Below are positions 8,771 through 17,659 of a DNA stretch of 64,000 bases, one piece after another. The DNA comes from Pseudomonas cremoris. Lineage in GTDB: Bacteria > Pseudomonadota > Gammaproteobacteria > Pseudomonadales > Pseudomonadaceae. Location of the stretch: positions 124,001 through 188,000 of the forward strand of contig NZ_JAAXCY010000009.1 of the NCBI RefSeq assembly GCF_014230465.1. Reading direction: 5' to 3'. Each line of letters begins with the position of its first letter. The first letter of the stretch is position 1. The translations under genes and the position numbers were made by a program. The notes beneath the pieces were generated by a model. The model saw only the letters and a list, made by a program, of their open reading frames with translations, did not search any database and was not told where the DNA came from.

Positions 8771-11140
8771 ATGCGCTATTTGCTGATTTTATTGTTGTGT
8801 GGGCTTCCGATGCTCGCCAGCGCCGTCGAGTTCGACCAGGACACGCGAAGCCTGCCGCTGGGCCGAGTCATGCAAGTGCTCGAAGACCCGAGTGCCGCCC
8901 TCACCATCGCCGAAGTCAGTTCCCCCGCCTACGCTGCGCAATTCAAGACCCATGACAAAGCCACGCTCAATGCCGGTTATTCACGCTCGGTGTTCTGGCT
9001 CAAAGTCGACCTGCACTACCTGGCCAAAGACCCTCGCGCCCCGCGCACCTGGTTCCTGGAACTGGCCTACCCGCCGCTGAACCACCTGGACCTATACCAA
9101 GGCGATGGCGCCGGTGGTTATCGACTGACCACCCGCACTGGCAGCGCGCTGCCGTTTTCCAGCCGTGAAGTGCGCCAGAGCAATTACCTGTTCAAGCTCA
9201 ACTTCGTGCCCGATCAGCAGGAAACCCTCTACCTGCGCCTGCAAAGTCAAGGATCGATCCAAGCGCCATTGACCCTCTGGGCCGGCACCGCGTATCTGGA
9301 GCAGCAGCCACTGCGACTTTACGTACTCGGTGCGATCTACGGTGTATTGCTGGGCATGTTGATCTACAACCTGTTCATCTACCTGAGTGTGCGCGACACC
9401 AGCTACCTCTATTACATCTTCTATATCGCCTCGTTTGGCCTTTACCAACTCTCGGTCAATGGCGTGGCCGTGGAGTACTTCTGGCCCAACAACCCCTGGT
9501 GGACCAATGCGGCGGTGCCGTTCCTGATTGGCTCGGCGGCGTTGTTTGGCAGCCTGTTCGCTCGCAGCTTCCTGCACACGGCGCAGCACAGCCGTTGGCT
9601 TGATCGCATTCTGTTGGGGCTGGCGGCCTGCGGCGCGGCAGTGATGGCATTGGCTCTGCTGACCAGCTACGCCGTGGCCCTGCGCCTGGCGACTGGGCTG
9701 GCGCTGGTGTTTACCGTGACCATCTTTGTTGCCGCGATCAAGGCGTGGTATTGCGGCCAGCGCATGGCCCGTTATTTCATCATCGCCTGGTCGGCGTTCT
9801 TGCTGGGTGGGGTCATCAATACGCTGATGGTGCTGGGCTACCTGCCGAACGTGTTCCTGACCATGTACGCCAGCCAGATCGGCTCGGCCATTGAAGTCGC
9901 GCTGCTGTCGCTGGCCTTGGCAGATCGCATCAACAGCATGCGAGAGCAGCAGGCGCAGATTCTCTTCGATGCCAGCCAGAAACTTGAAGTGCTCAACCAG
10001 CAGTTGGCCCGCAGCAACCGGCTCAAAGACGAATTCCTCGCCACCCTGACCCACGAACTGCGCACGCCCATGAACGGTGTGATCGGCTCCCTGGAGTTGA
10101 TGCAGACCGTGCCCCTGGACGCCGACCTGGCGCAGTACCAGCAAACCGCCGCCGGTTCGGCGCGGGACATGATGCGCATGGTCAACGGCATCCTCACGCT
10201 TACCGAGTTGCAAGCCGGGCGTTTGAGCGCCCACCCCCAGATGTTCAGCCTGCGGGGTGTGCTCGACACGCTGCGCCAGCAGTTCGCCCCCAGTGCTCAA
10301 AGCAAGGGCCTGGCGTTTTCCATCGACGTGGCGGTTGAGCTGCCGGACCGTGTGGTCGGCGACTCGGACAAGTTACTGCAGTGCCTGGATTGCCTGTTGG
10401 ACAACGCGTTCAAGTTCACTCACACAGGTTCCGTACGGCTGCGCGTCGTTGGCGTGCCTCACAGTGACGGCGGCCTTCGGCTGAGCTTTATTGTCACCGA
10501 CACCGGCATCGGCTTTGCCTTCCTGGATGAGGCAACCCTTTACCAGCGCTTCTTCCAGCTCGATGGCTCCACTACCCGTGAATATGGCGGCCTGGGCATC
10601 GGCCTGGCCATCTGCCGACAATTGATCGAGCTGCTGGGCGGGCGTCTCACCCATCACTCCGAACCGCGCAAGGGCAGTCGCTTCCAGTTGGAAATGGAAG
10701 TCGCCGCAGTGCCGCCGGAGCCAAGGCAGGTGCTCGATCAACACCGCGCGCCACAGGACTGCGCGGTGCTGCTCGTGGATGGCAATAGCGTCGGCCAGTT
10801 GGTCGTGCGCGGCATGCTGCTGAAACTGGGTTACCGCGTGAAAACCGCAGACAGCGGCCCAAGCGCACTGGCGACCTTGCAAGGCGAGACATTCGACGCT
10901 GTGTTGTTGGATATCCCCGAGGGCGGGTTCTCATTGTGCTGCCAGATCCGTGCGTTGCCGGGCTGCGGTGAATTGCCGGTGATTGCCTTGAGCACGTCGC
11001 TGAGTGTGTCGGAGCGTGAACAATGCCATGGCATTGGCGTGACTGACCGCCTGGCCAAGCCGGTGCGTTTCGAAGCGCTCCAAGCGGTATTGGAGCGTCG
11101 GTTGCTGTGTCCACTTGAGGGCGAAAGCGCCGGACATTAG
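8771..11140 (+). CDS. ladS: Hybrid sensor histidine kinase LadS
   Basis: 789 residues from ATG at 8771, which places a signal peptide (MRYLLILLLCGLPMLASA) at the N-terminus. An ATG at 8726 would add 15 polar residues in front of it. Order: periplasmic 7TMR-DISMED2 sensor (about 20-155), seven-helix 7TMR-DISM region (170-380), short coiled coil, HisKA with His428 (THELRTP), HATPase (DNAFKFT, DTGIGF, GGLGIGLA), and a C-terminal receiver with Asp714 (LLDIPEGG) and a KP motif. In P. aeruginosa LadS feeds the Gac/Rsm cascade, promoting biofilm and type VI secretion. The place next to thiD-thiE-hemL matches PA3974. Confidence 0.93.
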   Translation: MRYLLILLLCGLPMLASAVEFDQDTRSLPLGRVMQVLEDPSAALTIAEVSSPAYAAQFKTHDKATLNAGYSRSVFWLKVDLHYLAKDPRAPRTWFLELAYPPLNHLDLYQGDGAGGYRLTTRTGSALPFSSREVRQSNYLFKLNFVPDQQETLYLRLQSQGSIQAPLTLWAGTAYLEQQPLRLYVLGAIYGVLLGMLIYNLFIYLSVRDTSYLYYIFYIASFGLYQLSVNGVAVEYFWPNNPWWTNAAVPFLIGSAALFGSLFARSFLHTAQHSRWLDRILLGLAACGAAVMALALLTSYAVALRLATGLALVFTVTIFVAAIKAWYCGQRMARYFIIAWSAFLLGGVINTLMVLGYLPNVFLTMYASQIGSAIEVALLSLALADRINSMREQQAQILFDASQKLEVLNQQLARSNRLKDEFLATLTHELRTPMNGVIGSLELMQTVPLDADLAQYQQTAAGSARDMMRMVNGILTLTELQAGRLSAHPQMFSLRGVLDTLRQQFAPSAQSKGLAFSIDVAVELPDRVVGDSDKLLQCLDCLLDNAFKFTHTGSVRLRVVGVPHSDGGLRLSFIVTDTGIGFAFLDEATLYQRFFQLDGSTTREYGGLGIGLAICRQLIELLGGRLTHHSEPRKGSRFQLEMEVAAVPPEPRQVLDQHRAPQDCAVLLVDGNSVGQLVVRGMLLKLGYRVKTADSGPSALATLQGETFDAVLLDIPEGGFSLCCQIRALPGCGELPVIALSTSLSVSEREQCHGIGVTDRLAKPVRFEALQAVLERRLLCPLEGESAGH

Positions 11141-11229
11141 GCGGGTATGTCACTTTTTTAAGCCGGGTGGCGGTGCTTAACTGAGATTCGGGCCTCAACT
11201 CAATGTGGCCTTTTTCCAGGAGGCCCGTC

Positions 11230-12882
11230 ATGAACCTGCATCAGTTCGCCGAAACCCACGACGTCACCAACCAGCCCCCATCCCTGGACGGCACCAACCT
11301 GTATCGCATCGACTTGCCCCTGCAAGAATGGTCGCGTCGCTTTGGCGCCGGTTGGGCAGAAGGGCGCATCGATGCCTACGGTGCACTGGCTGGCGGGCCG
11401 TTGATGGAGGCCGGGTTCCTGGCGAACCAGAACAAGCCGGTGTTCAGCAGCCACGACCGTTACGGCCATCGAATCGACTTGGTGGAGTTCCACCCGGCCT
11501 ATCACGAGTTGATGCGAACCGCCGTCGAACATGGCCTGCCGTCGCTGCCATGGGCTCACCCACAGTCCGGCGCGCATGTGGCTCGAGCCGCGATGACCTA
11601 CCTGCACAGCCAGGCCGAAGCGGGCACTGGTTGCCCGTTGACCATGACCTTCGCCTGCGTGCCAGCCCTGCGCTTGCAGCCGGACTTGGCGGATATCTGG
11701 CTGCCGAAAATCCTTGGCATCCAATATGACCCGCGCAATGTCGGCATCGCTCACAAGGCGGGCGCCACCATTGGCATGGCCATGACCGAAAAACAGGGCG
11801 GCACCGACGTGCGTGCCAATACCACCCGCGCTTATCCGGTGGGTGCGGGTGGGCCGGGGCAGGCCTATGAACTGGTGGGGCACAAGTGGTTCTGTTCGGC
11901 GCCGATGTGCGACGCGTTCCTGACCTTGGCCCAGACCGACAAAGGACTCACCTGTTTCCTGCTGCCTCGGCATCGCCCGGATGACACACGCAACGAGTTC
12001 TACATCCAGCGCCTGAAAAACAAGCTTGGCAACTGCTCCAACGCCTCCAGCGAAGTGGAGTTCCTGGGTGCCTTGGCGTGGATGATCGGCGAAGAAGGCC
12101 GAGGCGTGCCGACCATTATCGAGATGGTTGCCATGACCCGCTTCGATTGCATGGTTGGCTCGAGCGCGCTGATGCGCCAGGCGTTGACCCAGGCCAGTCA
12201 TCATTGCGCCCATCGCTCCGTCGGTGGCCGCGTGCTCAGCGAGCAGCCGTTGATGCAAAACGTGTTGGCGGACCTGGCCCTGGAAAGCGAAGCCTCATTG
12301 GCCCTGAGCATGCGCATGGGCCGCGCCCTGGACCACTTGGGCGATGAACAGGAGGCCAGGTTCGCCCGCTTGGTGACGGCGGTGGGCAAGTACTGGATCT
12401 GCAAACGTGCCCCAGCAATGATCAACGAAGCGGCCGAATGCATGGGCGGTGCGGGGTATGTCGAGGACAGCATCCTGCCGCGCCTGTACCGTGAGGCACC
12501 GGTGAATTCGACGTGGGAAGGTTCTGGCAATGTGCAATGCCTGGACGTGCTGCGGGCACTGTCGAAAGAGCCGGGTGTGTTGGAAGCGTTGTTTGTAGAG
12601 CTTGGCGATGTGCATGGCGACAAGCAACTGGCGCGGCATATTGAGCAACTGAAATCGGCGTTCATGGACACTCAGGATATTCAGTACCGTGCGCGGCAAT
12701 TGACCGAGGATATCGCGGTGGCGTTGCAGGCCAAGTTGTTGCTGGAAGCGGGGAATGCGGCGGTGAGTGATGGGTTTATTGCCAGCCGGTTGGGTGAGTC
12801 GTCTGGGCGGGTGTATGGAACCTTGCCGCGTGGTGTGGATGTGGCAACCATCGTCACCCGCTCTACGCCCGAATCCCTCTGA
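11230..12882 (+). CDS. AidB-like acyl-CoA dehydrogenase
   Basis: 550 residues from ATG at 11230, preceded by AGGAGG at 11217-11222. FAD-dependent acyl-CoA dehydrogenase fold of the AidB branch: the N-terminal extension, GMAMTEKQGGTDVR, the C-terminal NEAAECMGGAGYVED segment and STWEGSGNV are all typical. AidB of E. coli is linked to alkylation stress and binds DNA; whether this protein acts on acyl-CoA substrates is unknown. Lies between ladS and amn on the same strand, as in P. aeruginosa. Confidence 0.88.
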   Translation: MNLHQFAETHDVTNQPPSLDGTNLYRIDLPLQEWSRRFGAGWAEGRIDAYGALAGGPLMEAGFLANQNKPVFSSHDRYGHRIDLVEFHPAYHELMRTAVEHGLPSLPWAHPQSGAHVARAAMTYLHSQAEAGTGCPLTMTFACVPALRLQPDLADIWLPKILGIQYDPRNVGIAHKAGATIGMAMTEKQGGTDVRANTTRAYPVGAGGPGQAYELVGHKWFCSAPMCDAFLTLAQTDKGLTCFLLPRHRPDDTRNEFYIQRLKNKLGNCSNASSEVEFLGALAWMIGEEGRGVPTIIEMVAMTRFDCMVGSSALMRQALTQASHHCAHRSVGGRVLSEQPLMQNVLADLALESEASLALSMRMGRALDHLGDEQEARFARLVTAVGKYWICKRAPAMINEAAECMGGAGYVEDSILPRLYREAPVNSTWEGSGNVQCLDVLRALSKEPGVLEALFVELGDVHGDKQLARHIEQLKSAFMDTQDIQYRARQLTEDIAVALQAKLLLEAGNAAVSDGFIASRLGESSGRVYGTLPRGVDVATIVTRSTPESL

Positions 12883-12896
12883 CGGCATGCGGTCAA

Positions 12897-12989
12897 AATG
12901 TGGGAGCGGGCTTGCTCGCGAATGCGGTGTACCAGTCAAATATGTATTAACTGACAGACTGCATTCGCGAGCAAGCCCGCTCCCACATT
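12897..12989. repeat. REPIN (inverted REP doublet)
   Basis: AATGTGGGAGCGGGCTTGC arm and its reverse complement. The loop (CAGTCAAATATGTATTAACTG) is nearly the same as in the copies at 15543 and 19049, so the three form a recent subgroup. Between the acyl-CoA dehydrogenase gene and amn. Confidence 0.9.
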
Positions 12990-13052
12990 ATTAATTGCAT
13001 GCCAACTCTGCTGTTTCAGTGGGGCTGGGATACAGGCAAGATAAAGGCCTGC

Positions 13053-14540
13053 ATGTCAGAACACAGGATGCTTACCGTGACCGAAGCTTTTGTTGTCGTT
13101 CAATCCGCCGAAGAAGCCGTGGACCGGCTGGCGGCTCTGCATGAGCGTGCTACCGGCGCACTCAATCAAGCCCTCAAGCAATACCTCAAGGACCGCGTCG
13201 AACCCGATGCCGAACAGCGCGCGCTGTTTCGCTACCCGGAGCTGCGCCTGACCTACCACTGCCACGGCGAAGTCCCACAGACCACCCGCGCCTATGCCAA
13301 GGTCCAACTGCCGGGGACCTACAGCGTCACCGTCACCCATCCTGCAGCGTTCCGTAAATACCTGCTGGAGCAGTTGGTGCCGCTGATGCACGATTTCACC
13401 GTGACGGTGGAAGTCGGCGTCAGCCAACAGAATATTCCGTACCCGTACGTGGTGGAGCAGGGCGACGAACTGGCCGGCTCCGGTGTGACCGCCGCGACCC
13501 TGGCCCGTGTGTTCCCGAGCACCGACTTGTCGGCTGCCACCGATGGCATTGCCGATGGCCTCTACGACTGGGAAAACACCGATCCGCTGCCCCTGGCGCT
13601 GTTCGATGCGGCCCGCGTGGACTTTTCCCTGCGTCGCCTGGTGCACTACACCGGCAGTGACTGGCGCCATGTACAACCGTGGATCCTGCTGACCAACTAT
13701 CACCGCTACGTTGACCAGTTCATCCTGCATGGCCTGGAACAACTGCGCAGTGACCCGCGTTTTGTGCGCATGGTGCTGCCGGGCAACGTGGTGATCGACA
13801 AGAGCATGGACCATGGCGAAGCGTCCGCCATTGCCGCTGGCGTGGTCTGGCACCGCTACCAGATGCCGGCCTACCACCTGCAAGCCAGTGATGGCCACGG
13901 CGTGACCTTGGTGAACATCGGCGTCGGCCCGTCCAATGCCAAGAACATCACCGATCACCTGGCCGTGCTGCGTCCGCATTGCTGGCTGATGATTGGCCAC
14001 TGCGGCGGCCTGCGCCAATCCCAGACCATCGGCGACTACGTGCTGGCTCACGCCTATATGCGCCGCGACGGGATTCTCGATCGAGTGGTACCGCCGAACA
14101 TCCCGATCCCGGCCCTGGCCGAAGTGCAGATGGCCTTGCAACAGGCGGCCGCCAATGTCACCGGCGAAAAAGGCGAAGAGCTGAAAAAACGCCTGCGTAC
14201 CGGCACCGTGCTGACTTACGACGACCGTAACTGGGAGCTGCGTTGGGCCCAGGAACGGCCGCTGATCAACCTGTCTCGCGCCGTCGCCGTTGACATGGAA
14301 AGCGGTACCATCGCGGCCCAAGGCTATCGCTTGCGGGTGCCGTACGGCACGTTGTTGTGTGTATCGGACAAGCCGCTGCACAGCGAAATCAAACTGCCGG
14401 GTTCGGCCAACGCGTTCTATGAGCGCGCGGTGAGCCAGCACTTGAAGATCGGCATCGAAGCGGTGGATCTGCTGCGCACCGAACTCAACTCGCTGCACTC
14501 GCGCAAACTGCGCAGCTTCGACGAACCGCCGTTCCGCTAA
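13053..14540 (+). CDS. amn: AMP nucleosidase
   Basis: 495 residues from ATG at 13053, preceded by AAAGG with suitable spacing; ATG 13068 is an alternative five codons on. Amn hydrolyses AMP to adenine and ribose 5-phosphate. An N-terminal AMP nucleosidase domain (about 10-190) is followed by a phosphorylase/nucleosidase (PNP/UDP) fold. The latter contains the ribose/phosphate-binding [20 protein letters not shown] and the late [14 protein letters not shown] with its Met-Glu pair. Length close to the E. coli enzyme (484). Confidence 0.95.
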   Translation: MSEHRMLTVTEAFVVVQSAEEAVDRLAALHERATGALNQALKQYLKDRVEPDAEQRALFRYPELRLTYHCHGEVPQTTRAYAKVQLPGTYSVTVTHPAAFRKYLLEQLVPLMHDFTVTVEVGVSQQNIPYPYVVEQGDELAGSGVTAATLARVFPSTDLSAATDGIADGLYDWENTDPLPLALFDAARVDFSLRRLVHYTGSDWRHVQPWILLTNYHRYVDQFILHGLEQLRSDPRFVRMVLPGNVVIDKSMDHGEASAIAAGVVWHRYQMPAYHLQASDGHGVTLVNIGVGPSNAKNITDHLAVLRPHCWLMIGHCGGLRQSQTIGDYVLAHAYMRRDGILDRVVPPNIPIPALAEVQMALQQAAANVTGEKGEELKKRLRTGTVLTYDDRNWELRWAQERPLINLSRAVAVDMESGTIAAQGYRLRVPYGTLLCVSDKPLHSEIKLPGSANAFYERAVSQHLKIGIEAVDLLRTELNSLHSRKLRSFDEPPFR

Positions 14541-14559
14541 GCGGTTGGGATGGTTATTT

Positions 14560-14596
14560 AACGGTCAGGCCACTAGCATTGTCGGTCCTGACCGTT
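14560..14596. repeat. Inverted repeat between amn and the pseudouridine synthase gene
   Basis: AACGGTCAGG (14560-14569) and CCTGACCGTT (14587-14596) form a perfect 10-base stem with a 17-base loop. No T-run follows, so it is not a standard terminator. It ends 15 bases before the next start codon and could mask that gene's ribosome-binding site or serve as an mRNA end after processing. Confidence 0.6.
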
Positions 14597-14611
14597 AGAT
14601 GTTCCTTTGCC

Positions 14612-15247
14612 ATGTCCCGTCCCACTCGTCCTGATTCGCGCCGCCCTGGTGTGAAACCCCCGTATTCAGCTGCGCGCCGCGTTGCCAAGGCGCCACCGGC
14701 CGAGCCGAAGCTGATCCTGTTCAATAAACCCTTCGACGTGCTGACCCAGTTCAGCGACGAAGGCGGGCGCGCCACCCTCAAGGACTTTATCGACATCCCC
14801 GGCATCTACCCGGCGGGTCGCCTGGACCGTGACAGCGAAGGCCTGTTGCTGTTGACCAACGATGGCCAGTTACAGGCGCGCATCGCCGACCCCAAGCACA
14901 AGTTGGCGAAGACTTACTGGGTGCAGGTGGAAGGCGAACCCACTGAAGAACAGCTGCAACGCCTGCGCGATGGCGTTGAACTGAACGACGGCATGACCTT
15001 GCCCGCCGAAGCCCGGCAGTTGGAAGAACCCACGTTATGGCCGCGCAACCCGCCCGTGCGTTTTCGCAAAAGTGTGCCCACCCATTGGTTGGAACTGGTG
15101 ATTCGCGAAGGGCGCAACCGTCAGGTGCGGCGCATGACGGCGGCGGTGGGTTTGCCCACGTTGCGCCTGGTGCGGGTGCGAATTGGTGACTGGTCAATCG
15201 ACGGCCTGGATCAAGGCCAGTGGAAGGAAGTGCCAGCGCGCCTATAG
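14612..15247 (+). CDS. rluE: RluE-like 23S rRNA pseudouridine synthase
   Basis: 211 residues from ATG at 14612 ([12 protein letters not shown]). RsuA/RluE family, whose E. coli RluE modifies U2457 of 23S rRNA. The catalytic Asp is Asp72 in [23 protein letters not shown] near the C-terminus is the family's second signature. A basic, proline-rich N-terminal tail of about 30 residues precedes the domain and there is no S4 domain, as in RluE. Its stop overlaps that of the convergent DUF2788 gene. Confidence 0.9.
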   Translation: MSRPTRPDSRRPGVKPPYSAARRVAKAPPAEPKLILFNKPFDVLTQFSDEGGRATLKDFIDIPGIYPAGRLDRDSEGLLLLTNDGQLQARIADPKHKLAKTYWVQVEGEPTEEQLQRLRDGVELNDGMTLPAEARQLEEPTLWPRNPPVRFRKSVPTHWLELVIREGRNRQVRRMTAAVGLPTLRLVRVRIGDWSIDGLDQGQWKEVPARL

Positions 15248-15460
15248 GGCGCCGGACTCGATAAGGCCGATCACCACGCTCTTGATGATGAACGCGGCCA
15301 CGCCCAGCCCCAGCACGAAGAACAGGATGAACGAGCCAAAGCGCCCGGCTTTGGACTTTTTCGCCAGATCCCACACGATAAAGCCCATGAAGATGATCAG
15401 GATGGTGACCAGGCCGGTCATCATCCATTCTTCAAACAGGGCGGGGTCGATGTTGTTCAT
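15242..15460 (-). CDS. DUF2788 small membrane protein
   Basis: 72 residues with two hydrophobic helices (about 14-33 and 42-66) and a short basic loop ([12 protein letters not shown]). Inner-membrane protein of unknown function, conserved in Pseudomonas at this place. Convergent with rluE; the two stop codons share the CTATAG hexamer. Confidence 0.88.
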   Translation of the reverse strand: MNNIDPALFEEWMMTGLVTILIIFMGFIVWDLAKKSKAGRFGSFILFFVLGLGVAAFIIKSVVIGLIESGAL

Positions 15461-15542
15461 GGGGACATTTCCGACAAAGGCAGGCGGGAAGTATAAGGCA
15501 GCGGCGCAGGCGCAACATTGACCTGGATCGAAGTGAGTTCCA

Positions 15543-15633
15543 AATGTGGGAGCGGGCTTGCTCGCGAATGCGGTGCATCAGTCACCTATGTATTAACTGA
15601 CAGACTGCATTCGCGAGCAAGCCCGCTCCCACA
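15543..15633. repeat. REPIN (inverted REP doublet)
   Basis: Arms AATGTGGGAGCGGGCTTGC and GCAAGCCCGCTCCCACA. The loop, with TATGTATTAACTGACAGACTG, is shared with the copies at 12897 and 19049. Between DUF2788 and an Lrp-family gene. Confidence 0.9.
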
Positions 15634-15656
15634 GGGGATCTTCATTGTTCCTGAGA

Positions 15657-16136
15657 TCAGGTACGCAAGTGAGTCAGTGGCAACTCAGTGCTATTGAGCA
15701 CCTGGTTCAGCACAAAACTCGACCGCACGCTGGTCACCCCTTCAATCCGGGTCAAATGCCCCAGTAGCAGTTTCTGGTAGTGGTCCATGTCCGGCACCAC
15801 CACTTTCAACTGATAGTCGGCGTCCATCCCGGTCACCAGGCTGCATTCCAACACTTGGGGCAGGGTGCGGATGGCCGCTTCGAAGTTCTCGAAACGCTCC
15901 GGAGTATGCCGGTCCATGCCGATCAGCACGTAGGCGGTAAGGCTCAGGCCGAGCATCTTGCGGTCGAGCAGGGCGACCTGGCGGGCGATGTAGCCGTCGT
16001 CCTCCAACTGCTTGACCCGGCGCGAGCACGGCGAAGGCGACAAGCCGATGCGTTCGGCCAACTCCTGGTTGGAGATCCTCGCGTCGCGCTGCAATTCCGC
16101 CAAAATACTCAGGTCGTATCGGTCAAGCTTGCTCAT
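15657..16136 (-). CDS. Lrp/AsnC family transcriptional regulator
   Basis: 159 residues. N-terminal winged HTH (about 5-60: NQELAERIGLSPSPCSRRVKQLE) and C-terminal RAM/Lrp ligand domain (about 70-150, with VTGMDADYQLKVV). This is the Lrp-like subgroup that usually responds to amino acids. It is upstream-divergent from a 431-base gap with a structured RNA candidate and a DUF6515 gene, so that transcript may be a target. The actual ligand is unknown. Confidence 0.93.
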   Translation of the reverse strand: MSKLDRYDLSILAELQRDARISNQELAERIGLSPSPCSRRVKQLEDDGYIARQVALLDRKMLGLSLTAYVLIGMDRHTPERFENFEAAIRTLPQVLECSLVTGMDADYQLKVVVPDMDHYQKLLLGHLTRIEGVTSVRSSFVLNQVLNSTELPLTHLRT

Positions 16137-16235
16137 TGGGTTGGCCTTTGTCGTAACTATTGCGGCGAATTATCTATGAAGGGTTAAAAATTGCGCAAGC
16201 ACTGTTTATTGACGCAATCTTCGCAATCATCTGTC

Positions 16236-16453
16236 GGGCGCAGGCGGGTATCTTTATCAACAGAATCACCGCCTGGACAACAGTCCATCGCAGCTCGCCC
16301 AATCAGGCCTGCTGCGGCCGCCACCCCAGCAGGGTTGAGCCGGCCTCCAGGCTGCACACTGTCCACAAGACGGCGTGAGGTGAGCCAACGCCAAAAGCGT
16401 TGAGCCAGGACGAAGTTCTCAAGGGGTGGCCGACGGGTCACCCCTTTTCTTTT
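16236..16453 (+). ncRNA. Candidate structured small RNA or leader RNA
   Basis: Consecutive stems on the plus strand: CAGGCGG/CCGCCTG (16241/16269), TGGAC/GTCCA, CCTGCTG/CAGCAGG (about 16308-16333), AGCC/GGCT, CAACGC/GCGTTG, then an intrinsic terminator at 16421-16453. The motif TGAGCC occurs three times between 16336 and 16410. No plus-strand gene lies upstream for more than 900 bases, so the terminator needs a transcript of its own. Either a free small RNA or an attenuator leader of the DUF6515 gene starting 115 bases on. The promoter could not be fixed. Confidence 0.5.
16421..16453 (+). terminator. Orphan plus-strand intrinsic terminator
   Basis: AAGGGGTG (16421-16428) pairs with CACCCCTT (16439-16446) over a 10-base loop and runs into TTTCTTTT. 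On the minus strand the hairpin is followed by no T-run, so it acts on plus-strand transcripts only. Confidence 0.85.
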
Positions 16454-16567
16454 GCCTGTAAAAATACTTCTCGTGACTGATAACCTGTCTCAGAACCGGG
16501 TGAGGCTTTTCCAGTCTCATGTTATGAGGCCGGACACTCTAGGCCCTAATCCGCAGTGAGGAATAGC

Positions 16568-17659
16568 ATGAAGCGCATCTGGCGTTTGGCAGGTGTAGGT
16601 TTGCTGATGGTCACCGTTGGCACGCAAGTGATGGCTGACGACCGTGATAACCCACCGCGCCCTGAGGGCGGCGGTCAGCATGAACGAGGGCAAGAGGGTG
16701 GGCGGCCAGGCAATAACCAGCCACGGCCACAGAACAACCAACCACGTCCGGAAAACAATCAACCGCGTCAGCAGCAGGCGCCGCGTGTCGAGAACGCGCA
16801 GCCGCGTCCGCAGAACCAGCATTTCGATCGCGCCGAGCAACAGCCGCATAGCGGCGGGCAGTGGCAGGGCCGTCCACAAAATGTGGAGCAACCTCGGCCC
16901 GCACCGCAACCGGCGAACAACCTGCCGATCCAGGGGCGTCCAGACACCGTTCGGCAAACCCAGGAGCCGCGCCAGGGCAACTACCAGGACATCCCGCGTC
17001 GTAACGATGGCAACCCGCATTGGCAGGCCGGCAATGGGCCGGGGCCACGTCCTGGCGGCGGCTTCAACAATGGCCATCCGAACGACGTGCGCTGGGCAGG
17101 TCGCCCTGATGGGCACGGCAATGGTTGGGGCCCAGGCCCGCAATATCGCCCTGGTTATACCGTCGACCGCTTCCCCGACCGCAACTACCGCGTGCCTTAC
17201 CGTGGCCAGGATTACTTTTTCTCCGGCGGCTACTGGTACCGTCCGCAGGGCCCGCGTTATGTGGTGGTGACGCCGCCGTACGGCATCCGCGTGCAATACC
17301 TGCCGGACTACGCACGGGAAGTGTGGGTGGGCAGTGCGCTGTTCTTCCTCGCCGCCGGTGCGTATTACACCTACGAGAGCAGCACCCAGCAGTACGTGGT
17401 GGTGCAACCGCCAACGCAGGTGCCCGCGCCACAGCCCGCGCCGCAAGGCAATGGCTATGATGTGGTTGCCTACCCCGCCAACGGCCAGTCACCGGCCCAG
17501 GTGCAGCAGGACGGCTACGACTGTTATCGCTGGGCGGTGCAGCAAAGTGGTTTCGACCCGCAGCAAGTCACCTACGCCCCCGACCCTGCGGTGGTGCAAA
17601 CCTACCGCCAGGCCCAGGGCAACTGCCTGACCAGCCGCGGCTACCAGGTGCAGTACTAG
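16568..17659 (+). CDS. Exported DUF6515 family protein
   Basis: 363 residues from ATG at 16568 after GTGAGGA. A signal peptide (MKRIWRLAGVGLLMVTVGTQVMA) is followed by a low-complexity Pro/Gln/Asn/Arg-rich stretch (about 25-190) containing near repeats of NNQPRP. Then comes a more ordered region (190-290: YRVPYRGQDYFFSGGYWYRP, VVTPPYGIRVQYLP) with a hydrophobic segment LFFLAAGAYY, and a C-terminal domain with two Cys (YDCYRWAVQQSG, GNCLTSRGY). Probably periplasmic or outer-membrane associated. Function unknown. Its stop shares the CTAG with the convergent fieF gene. Confidence 0.85.
   Translation: MKRIWRLAGVGLLMVTVGTQVMADDRDNPPRPEGGGQHERGQEGGRPGNNQPRPQNNQPRPENNQPRQQQAPRVENAQPRPQNQHFDRAEQQPHSGGQWQGRPQNVEQPRPAPQPANNLPIQGRPDTVRQTQEPRQGNYQDIPRRNDGNPHWQAGNGPGPRPGGGFNNGHPNDVRWAGRPDGHGNGWGPGPQYRPGYTVDRFPDRNYRVPYRGQDYFFSGGYWYRPQGPRYVVVTPPYGIRVQYLPDYAREVWVGSALFFLAAGAYYTYESSTQQYVVVQPPTQVPAPQPAPQGNGYDVVAYPANGQSPAQVQQDGYDCYRWAVQQSGFDPQQVTYAPDPAVVQTYRQAQGNCLTSRGYQVQY

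Larger units (their letters stand above)
16137..16567. other. 431-base intergenic region
   Basis: Gap between the lrp-like gene (minus) and the DUF6515 gene (plus). It holds a chain of hairpins and an intrinsic terminator (16236-16453), annotated separately. Between 16454 and 16567 I see only the likely leader of the DUF6515 gene. Short reading frames of 70-85 codons exist on both strands but have no family signature and no convincing ribosome-binding site. Confidence 0.7.

Noticed and set aside
13056..14498. 480-codon minus-strand frame across amn
   Set aside because: Antisense shadow with His/Gln-rich low-complexity composition.
16184..16441. 85-codon minus-strand frame in the structured gap
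   Set aside because: Composition and lack of a ribosome site fit non-coding DNA; the region is better explained by RNA structure.
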